The position numbers and the translations under genes are program-made. Shown piece by piece: positions 34,886 to 44,196 of a stretch of DNA of 44,196 nucleotides. Below the pieces are notes generated by a model that saw only the letters and a list, made by a program, of their open reading frames with translations, had not been told where the DNA came from and did no database searches. Numbering within the stretch: position 1 is the stretch's first letter; every line of letters starts with the position of its first letter. This stretch comes from Caldalkalibacillus thermarum (GTDB lineage: Bacteria > Bacillota > Bacilli > Caldalkalibacillales > Caldalkalibacillaceae), in NCBI RefSeq assembly GCF_014644735.1, contig NZ_BMKZ01000027.1, forward strand, positions 1 through 44,196. The letters run 5' to 3'.

Positions 34886-35659
34886 TCAAACTCTCTCCAG
34901 CCCCCAACGGGTGAGTACGCGCTGCTCCACGCGCTGGAAAACCAGCTGGTCCATAATGATGCCCATCACAGAAATGATCACCATGATAGCCACAACCAGA
35001 TTCATATTGAAGAAATCAGCAGCAAACAGCAAGGTACTGCCCAGACCGCCGGTAGCCAAGAGCTCGGCGGCAATCAAGGCTCGCCAGTTAAACGCCCAAG
35101 CCAATCGGGCCCCGGTCAAGGCGTAAGGAATGGAAGCGGGAAAAGTGACTTTGCGGAACAGTTCAAACCCCGAATACCCCATCGTTCTGGCCGCCCGTAA
35201 CAACAGCGGCTGCACGTTCTTAAAGCCCATGCGTGTATTCAGCGCCATGGACCAGGTGCCGCCGAGGACAATGATAAAAATGATAGCCATATCATTGCGG
35301 CCAAACCAAATCATGGCTAGCGGCAGCCAAACGATGCTGGGAACACTCTGCAGGGCAATGATCAGCGAGCCCAGCGTGTCATCCACCGCTTTATACCGGG
35401 CCAGCAAGATCCCTAACACTGTGCCAATCACCAGTGCCAAGGCAAAACCGGTGAACAGGCGTTTAAGACTGGTAAAGATGGCATACAATAAGATTTTGTG
35501 TTCCCCGAAAAAGCCGATATAGAGCTGCTCTAAAACCCCCATCAAATCGGGAAAAGACCGGGTGGGCATCCATTCAAAGTGCAAGTTTAATCTATATGTG
35601 ACTTCCCATATCACGATGAGTGCCATAAAGAAGAGCAGCTTTCTGAGAATTGTAGTCAT
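34886..35659 (-). CDS. NitT/TauT-family ABC permease (SsuC-like)
   Basis: 257 residues, six or so membrane helices with the BPD_transp_1 domain. The EAA loop region is LLLRAARTMGYSGFELFRKV, with FPASIPYALTGARLAWAFNWRALIAAELL typical of SsuC/TauC. Start ATG 35659 has GGAGATGGGGG directly upstream, which places the first 68 bp inside the 3' end of the ATPase gene. 54 bp before the binding-protein gene. Confidence 0.92.
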   Translation of the reverse strand: MTTILRKLLFFMALIVIWEVTYRLNLHFEWMPTRSFPDLMGVLEQLYIGFFGEHKILLYAIFTSLKRLFTGFALALVIGTVLGILLARYKAVDDTLGSLIIALQSVPSIVWLPLAMIWFGRNDMAIIFIIVLGGTWSMALNTRMGFKNVQPLLLRAARTMGYSGFELFRKVTFPASIPYALTGARLAWAFNWRALIAAELLATGGLGSTLLFAADFFNMNLVVAIMVIISVMGIIMDQLVFQRVEQRVLTRWGLERV

Positions 35660-36425
35660 CCCCCATCTCCTCTCTCATCACCTTTTCGATCTCTACCCCC
35701 AACAGTTCCATAATTTGCTCTTCAAGCTCAGCCACCTGGGGGTCAGTTCCCTGCCGGGGACGGGGCAGATTCACTTCAAATTCTTTAATGATCCGGCCGG
35801 GGCGCGTGCCCATCAGCACAATGCGATCTGAAAGCTGGACCGCTTCGCGGATATTATGGGTCACGAACACAATCGTTTTCTTGGTATGCATCCAAATATA
35901 GGTAAGCTCCCGGTGCAGCATCATTCTGGTTTGTTCATCCAAGGCCCCGAACGGTTCATCCATCAACAGCACCTGTGGATTCATGGCCAAAGCCCGGGCG
36001 ATGGCGACCCGCTGACGCATGCCTCCGGACAATTCGTGAGGATACGAATGGATAAATTTACTCAAATGGACCAGTTTCAGATGCTCCAGCGCAATCTTCT
36101 TCTGCTCTTCTTTAGGCCGTCCTTTTAAGGCAAACATGACATTTTCAAGCACATTGAGCCACGGCATCAACGCCGGCTCTTGAAAGACCACTCCCCGTTC
36201 AGGCCCGGGGCCTTCCACCTTCTTCCCGTCCAAAACCACCTCTCCCGCAGTGGCTTGTTCCAAACCTGCAATAATATTAAGCAAGGTTGATTTTCCACAC
36301 CCGGAAGGCCCCAGTAAAGAGACAAACTGACCCGTTTTAACGATCAGGTTTATATTGTCAAGCGCTTGAAATGGCTGATCCTGTTTATAAAAGGTTTTAC
36401 TCACTCCCTTGATTTGTAAGGCCAC
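35592..36425 (-). CDS. NitT/TauT-family ABC ATPase (SsuB-like)
   Basis: 277 residues from GTG 36425, chosen because GGAGGTG lies 6-8 nt upstream and the protein begins MALQIKGVSKTFYKQ; the frame is open to 36542 but is promoter/leader DNA there. Walker A is GPSGCGKST, the Q-loop FQEPALMPWLNV, the signature [16 protein letters not shown], Walker B VLLMDEPFGALDEQT and the H-loop VTHNIREAV. First gene of the operon; its last 68 bp overlap the permease gene in another frame. A consensus promoter lies at 36541-36569. Confidence 0.93.
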   Translation of the reverse strand: MALQIKGVSKTFYKQDQPFQALDNINLIVKTGQFVSLLGPSGCGKSTLLNIIAGLEQATAGEVVLDGKKVEGPGPERGVVFQEPALMPWLNVLENVMFALKGRPKEEQKKIALEHLKLVHLSKFIHSYPHELSGGMRQRVAIARALAMNPQVLLMDEPFGALDEQTRMMLHRELTYIWMHTKKTIVFVTHNIREAVQLSDRIVLMGTRPGRIIKEFEVNLPRPRQGTDPQVAELEEQIMELLGVEIEKVMREEMGDDYNSQKAALLYGTHRDMGSHI

Positions 36426-36540
36426 TCTGACACCTCCGATCCATTCCCTTTCAGCCGCCTGAAGGGCTGGTTGCCAAACACAAAGCTGGAAGTAAATATA
36501 TAATTCATATAAATATAATCTGAATTTATAGATATGCTTC

Positions 36541-36569
36541 ATTATAAACCGGTCCGTTTATCTCGTCAA
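36541..36569 (-). promoter_or_regulatory. Strong sigma-A promoter of the sulfonate-type ABC operon
   Basis: On the minus strand, TTGACG (36569-36564), 17-nt spacer, TATAAT (36546-36541): nearly perfect consensus. The leader of about 110 nt contains a hairpin CCCTTCAG/CTGAAAGGG (about 36447-36466) and a GGCAACC motif just before it. A full SAM riboswitch is not present. Confidence 0.75.
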
Positions 36570-36610
36570 TAACGGAAGCATTCGAACTGGCGGTTAAGGA
36601 AGAATATAGA

Positions 36611-36660
36611 AAAGCGGACCCTGTACCATGACTCACCTGCTCCAGGTTAGGGTCCGCTTT
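36611..36660 (-). terminator. Rho-independent terminator of the pcrB-pcrA-ligA operon
   Basis: AAAGCGGACCCT (36611-36622) pairs perfectly with AGGGTCCGCTTT (36649-36660). On the minus strand the stem is followed by TTTTCTAT. About 48 bp after the ligA stop. Confidence 0.82.
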
Positions 36661-36707
36661 ATTTTATATTTTTTATTTGTTTCTGGGGCTATCTCATCCA
36701 TGTCGTA

Positions 36708-40942
<4,235 letters not shown>

Positions 40943-41048
40943 GATATTGCCTCCTTGTATCGTCTTGTATCATGATGGCTTGCCTCCAACAGCTGACGGT
41001 TCTTTCTGCCAGATCCACGACTGGTGCAGCGTAAACCTGCCACACCTG

Positions 41049-41744
41049 TTACCTTTTGCCCTCTGGTACGGTTTGTAAAGCCTGGCGAAGGTCCTCATAG
41101 ATGACATTGCCCACCACAATGGTATCCGCTCCATTTAGCATGGTTTCCGCCTGGGTGCGGTTGGAAATGCCCCCTCCGTAAAAGAGATGCAGGTCCGTCT
41201 CCTTTTTCAGTTGCTGATAGACAGCCTGCACAAATGAGGCCTCTCCCACTGTACCGCTGTATTCGAGATAAAAATAGGGCAGTTTTAGCATATGGGCTGC
41301 CAGGCGGCCGTAGGCGACCACATCATCCAGGCTCAAATTGGTCTCACTCCGGGTCAGCTCACTAACGGCTGACGCGGGATTAAGCACACAGTATCCCACG
41401 ACAGACACATCCTCCCAGGGAATCATGGTGCCAAAGGCCTTAATCGCCCGCTGATGGGGTTTCAGGATCCATTCGGGATTGGTGGCATTCAGGACTAAAG
41501 GCACAAAATAATGGTCAAAGCCCGGGACGATCGCGTCCTGGTTGGAGACTTCCAACACACAGGGCAGGGCATAACGCCGGATGCGGCCCAATAAATCAAT
41601 CACTTTTTCATACGTAATGCCATAAGTGCCCCCAATGATCACGGCATCTGTGCCTGATTCACATATGGCTTCCAAAGCCTCGTCTGAGATCGGTTTGTCG
41701 GGATCCAGTTTAAACACATGGCTCCAATATTGGCTGTCGATCAT
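41049..41744 (-). CDS. pcrB: Heptaprenylglyceryl phosphate synthase PcrB
   Basis: 231 residues, TIM barrel of the PcrB/GGGPS family. It joins heptaprenyl diphosphate to sn-glycerol-1-phosphate, giving archaeal-like ether lipids in Bacillales. Motifs: FKLDPDKPISDEALEAICES (phosphate/metal Asp), DAVIIGGTYGIT, PCVLEVSN, FVPLVLNA, YLEYSGTVG and the GGGI phosphate loop (HLFYGGGISNRTQAE). First gene of pcrB-pcrA-ligA; extended -10 promoter upstream. Confidence 0.95.
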   Translation of the reverse strand: MIDSQYWSHVFKLDPDKPISDEALEAICESGTDAVIIGGTYGITYEKVIDLLGRIRRYALPCVLEVSNQDAIVPGFDHYFVPLVLNATNPEWILKPHQRAIKAFGTMIPWEDVSVVGYCVLNPASAVSELTRSETNLSLDDVVAYGRLAAHMLKLPYFYLEYSGTVGEASFVQAVYQQLKKETDLHLFYGGGISNRTQAETMLNGADTIVVGNVIYEDLRQALQTVPEGKR

Positions 41745-41774
41745 TTCGCTCCGCCCTTTCTGTTATTCACTGAG

Positions 41775-41783
41775 ATTATATCA
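41775..41783 (-). promoter_or_regulatory. Extended -10 promoter of pcrB-pcrA-ligA
   Basis: TGATATAAT on the minus strand (41783-41775) is an extended -10 element, about 30 nt before the pcrB ATG and downstream of the yerC terminator. No good -35 at the normal spacing: TTGGTG is 15 nt upstream. Confidence 0.45.
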
Positions 41784-41800
41784 GATTATGGACGCCACCA

Positions 41801-41833
41801 AAAGAAAAGCCCTTCTCTTTTGAGAAGAGCCTG
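41801..41833 (-). terminator. Rho-independent terminator after yerC
   Basis: On the minus strand AGGCTCTTCTC pairs with GAGAAGGGCTT (one mismatch) over a 4-nt AAAA loop and is followed by TTCTTTT. Confidence 0.7.
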
Positions 41834-41898
41834 GTCAAACACCTGAGCAAGGCTATGGACCGGTATTTTTTCTCTTGCAACCCCTGTGGACCATTTTC

Positions 41899-42210
41899 CT
41901 ACGCTTTGTCATATCGTTTCATTTTTTTCAACTTGTCCAGCGCCAATTGATACCCCTGCGTTCCGTAATTAAGACAGCGTTTGACCCGGGAGATCGTTGC
42001 TGTGCTGGCTCCCGTCTCCTGCTCAATCTGATGATAGGTATACCCTTCTTGCAGCATGCGGGCCACTTCCAGACGGACAGCCATGGCCTTAATTTCGTTA
42101 ACTGTGCATAAATCGTCAAAGAAAATATAACATTCTTCCAGTGTCTCAAGATTTAATATGGCCTGAAACAGCTGATCCAGCTCCCGCCCCCGAATTTTAT
42201 CCAGTTGCAT
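41899..42210 (-). CDS. yerC: TrpR-like YerC/YecD-family DNA-binding protein
   Basis: 103 residues. Belongs to the TrpR superfamily (YerC/YecD group) with a helix-turn-helix ARMLQEGYTYHQIEQETGAS followed by TATISRVKRCLNYG. The target is unknown in this organism. In B. subtilis yerC also lies between yerB and pcrB. The last helix is basic (KLKKMKRYDKA). 30 bp downstream of yerB, likely one transcript, ended by the terminator at 41801-41833. Confidence 0.9.
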   Translation of the reverse strand: MQLDKIRGRELDQLFQAILNLETLEECYIFFDDLCTVNEIKAMAVRLEVARMLQEGYTYHQIEQETGASTATISRVKRCLNYGTQGYQLALDKLKKMKRYDKA

Positions 42211-42240
42211 GACAGCTCCTCCTTTCTGCTGCCCACAGTG

Positions 42241-43296
42241 TTATGGTTTGTGGGGCATCAAACTGACACTTTCCTCTAAACCCGGGTTATCCGGGATAAT
42301 GTTAACCCAGGTGTTGCCGGGATACAAGCCCACTGCAACTCCATCAACAAACGGCCGGATCACCCCATCCTGATACTTCCAGGTGATTTCCTGCCATTTT
42401 CCGCGTTGGCAGAGGTAGCCCCTCCCTTCTCCCTGTACTTTAATATCCCGCCTCCCGGCATCATCCAGCACTCGGTGAGATGTCTCAATGATCAGCACAT
42501 TGCTGGCCGTCAAGGGTTGTCCGCTTTCTGCATCTGTATGCTGTTCGCCATTGATGTAGCGGGTGTAAGTGCCACTGCCTGTTTCATATTCATAGGCCAC
42601 CTGGTAATACCGGGAATCGTAAACAATCTCAAGCCATTCCGCTGCTTGGCCGTTCATCGCTTCAGCTTCCGGTTTAAACAGCAGGGCAGGTATCTCATAA
42701 TTCTCATCATAGCCGAAACGGGCTTCTCCTTCTTCTAATAAAGCCCTTCCCGTATACAAATTATGGGGTGCCTGGCGATGATCGGACCGGTAAAACACGA
42801 ACCCCCCATTTCGGGTATCGTCAAAAGACGGGTAACCTGTACGAATAACCTCCTCTTTGGCTGCAGGCGATCCCCCGGCATGGGCCACAACGGCATCATA
42901 CCCCCGGGCAATGTCAAGGTAATAGGGACGCAAGCTGCGCACAGGGCCGATCACATCAGGGATGTGACTGTGAAATAAAGCCAGATAACGGGTAATAGGG
43001 CCCTCAGCCAGAATCTCGTATACAATATCAGCATGGACCAGCCCAGATTGGGGCCGTGCCGCCGGGTGGTTGTCAATCATGACCCCAACGATCCTTTGCT
43101 CCACAGGCTCATCCACTTGGCGGCCGGTGAGCGGTGCCAGCAGTCCTTGTTCAGGGGGTTCCTGTTGCGCTTGTTCCTCTGTTTGGTTTGTTTCAGGCTG
43201 CTGCGCAGAATCTTGGGTATCACCAGCCTTTTGACTACAAGCAGAAAAAACAATGCAAGCGGTTAAGGCCAGTAAAAAAAGCTGCACGTGTTTCAC
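42241..43296 (-). CDS. yerB: DUF3048 lipoprotein YerB
   Basis: 351 residues from GTG 43296; AAGGG lies about 8 nt upstream, whereas the ATG at 43305 directly follows that site and has no spacing. Lipoprotein signal KHVQLFLLALTACIVFSAC, then a Gln/Glu-rich linker (about 25-45), and the DUF3048 domain: LTGRQVDEPVEQRIVGVMID, NHPAARPQSGLVHADIVYEI, ITRYLALFHSHIPDVIGPVR, SLRPYYLDIARGYDA and VVAHAGGSPAAKE. The C-terminal DUF3048_C lobe is complete. Surface protein of unknown function, orthologous by context to B. subtilis yerB. Confidence 0.9.
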   Translation of the reverse strand: MKHVQLFLLALTACIVFSACSQKAGDTQDSAQQPETNQTEEQAQQEPPEQGLLAPLTGRQVDEPVEQRIVGVMIDNHPAARPQSGLVHADIVYEILAEGPITRYLALFHSHIPDVIGPVRSLRPYYLDIARGYDAVVAHAGGSPAAKEEVIRTGYPSFDDTRNGGFVFYRSDHRQAPHNLYTGRALLEEGEARFGYDENYEIPALLFKPEAEAMNGQAAEWLEIVYDSRYYQVAYEYETGSGTYTRYINGEQHTDAESGQPLTASNVLIIETSHRVLDDAGRRDIKVQGEGRGYLCQRGKWQEITWKYQDGVIRPFVDGVAVGLYPGNTWVNIIPDNPGLEESVSLMPHKP

Positions 43297-43363
43297 ATGT
43301 CCCATCCCTTCTCAGCAATCTTTTGGCCTCAATCGAACCTGATCAAAGTTTGCATCCCGGACA

Positions 43364-44196
43364 TCATACTAACCGTGTGACAGGGGTGACGACTTGCTGT
43401 TCTTTGACCAAATAAACCCCTTCACTGGTCACCCGGACAAAGGGCAGGTGCGTTGCTGTAAAGAATAACAGGGAATAGACGGGATCCTGGTAGGGATGTC
43501 CGTGGGCTCTCATCTTCTGCATAAACTGCTCGTTCAAGCGTTTCAGTTCAGACATGGGCGCAAGACTCATGCCTCCGCCAAGAGGCAGCGGGATGTTCAG
43601 CTCTTCCCCCCCGTCAAAACAGGCTGCAATCCCTCCGCCTTGCTCGAGCGCTTGATGAAGGGCCTGCAGCATACGCTTATGATCGCGCCCGATTAAAAGA
43701 TAATGTTCCACTGAGGTATAGGTGCTGGCCAGCCCACTTAAGGTGGAACCCGCAAATCCTTTCACTCTTGTGTTAAGCACCCATTTGCCCTGCCGGTCTA
43801 CAAGAGACAAGTAAGCCTCATCATCGTGCAAAGGATCATGAGGATGATATGTATACGGCCTGGTAATCACCTCATTGCTAAGTTCCAATCCGACCTCACC
43901 TTGTCCCCGCTTTAAGTCCTCTGCCTCCAAGCTGATATTTTTGCTCACTGGCCGGAAATAGCGCGTCAGCCATTCAGCGAATACCGCATGCAAGCGCTTA
44001 CCTTCACGCACCACCCACTCTCCGTCCACCATCACATGGATGGGCTGGGGATTTTCCAGGCCGTTCAGTACATTAAAATGAGCCAGGCGCCCGGGAGCGA
44101 TACCGCCCAGTTCCTGGTCAAGCCCGTAATACGTTGCCGGGTTAAGCGTCACCATCCGGTAAGCCTCTTCAGGAGCAAAACCGGCTTCCAAAACCA
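43364..44196 (-). CDS. yerA: Adenine deaminase family protein YerA, C-terminal part (cut by window edge)
   Basis: The frame is open to the right edge, so the 5' half, including the metal-binding HxH, lies outside; the TTG at 44191 is internal. What is present is the end of the amidohydrolase barrel (FAPEEAYRMVTLNPATYYGL, then LGGIAPGRLAHFNVL) and the adenine-deaminase C-terminal domain (SEVITRPY-like segment, GGGIAACFDGGEELNIPLPL, GGGMSLAPMSELKRLNEQF). It would convert adenine to hypoxanthine in purine salvage. B. subtilis yerA holds the same place beside yerB. Confidence 0.88.
   Translation of the reverse strand, partial: VLEAGFAPEEAYRMVTLNPATYYGLDQELGGIAPGRLAHFNVLNGLENPQPIHVMVDGEWVVREGKRLHAVFAEWLTRYFRPVSKNISLEAEDLKRGQGEVGLELSNEVITRPYTYHPHDPLHDDEAYLSLVDRQGKWVLNTRVKGFAGSTLSGLASTYTSVEHYLLIGRDHKRMLQALHQALEQGGGIAACFDGGEELNIPLPLGGGMSLAPMSELKRLNEQFMQKMRAHGHPYQDPVYSLLFFTATHLPFVRVTSEGVYLVKEQQVVTPVTRLV

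Noticed and set aside
36425-36534. SAM (S-box) riboswitch in the leader of the sulfonate-type ABC operon
   Set aside because: Only GGCAACC and one hairpin are present; the 5' P1/P2 core, the GAUGA motif and a downstream terminator are missing.

Overview
The window is a chromosomal segment of a low-to-medium GC Gram-positive bacterium of the order Bacillales. Right to left it follows the Bacillus subtilis yer region: yerA (adenine deaminase), yerB, yerC, pcrB, pcrA, ligA, camS (yerH), gatCAB, dgkB (yerQ) and rlmCD (yefA). Between these conserved blocks lie lineage-specific genes. The many acidic residues, the two sodium:amino-acid symporters and the thermophile-like insertion sequences would fit an alkaliphilic or thermophilic Bacillaceae member, but that is inference.

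Layout. 1-3520 is a mobile-element zone: the end of an IS3-type transposase gene, an IS1182-like transposase gene, a luciferase-like oxidoreductase gene bracketed by inverted copies of a hairpin, and a decayed TnpB gene followed by an omegaRNA/right-end-like sequence. The last of these overlaps the 3' end of rlmD and supplies its final codons. 3493-10182 holds rlmD, a tiny FbpB-like protein, a three-gene polar amino-acid ABC importer, a DUF1002 secreted protein and dgkB. 10621-11623 is a dead IS30 copy. 11880-15028 is a minus-strand cassette: a small secreted protein, an ABC ATPase, an ABC permease and a membrane-anchored protein.

15466-19523 is a complete comQ-comX-comP-comA quorum-sensing locus on the plus strand. 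ComQ would prenylate the tryptophan near the end of the 52-residue ComX precursor, ComP would sense the exported pheromone, and ComA would be phosphorylated and act on DNA. The intergenic region shared by comQ and the secreted-protein gene contains several inverted repeats. Two are 6-4-6 dyads close to the B. subtilis ComA box. A 39-bp imperfect direct repeat containing one of these dyads recurs at the far end of the cassette. This is the most interesting part of the window: a candidate quorum-controlled secreted-factor/ABC cassette inserted between dgkB and gatB.

19680-24202 is gatCAB and camS (translation fidelity and a lipoprotein). 24220-33712 is accessory metabolism and transport: a DHA2-type MFS exporter, two tandem paralogous SNF symporters, Nnr (NAD(P)HX repair), a signal-less BtuF-like protein, a ferritin-like protein and a multi-pass membrane protein. 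33809-36425 is a sulfonate/nitrate/taurine-type ABC importer. 36708-44196 is the ligA-pcrA-pcrB operon, yerC, yerB and the 3' part of yerA, which runs off the window edge.

All calls come from reading the sequence and recalling protein families. No database search was run.
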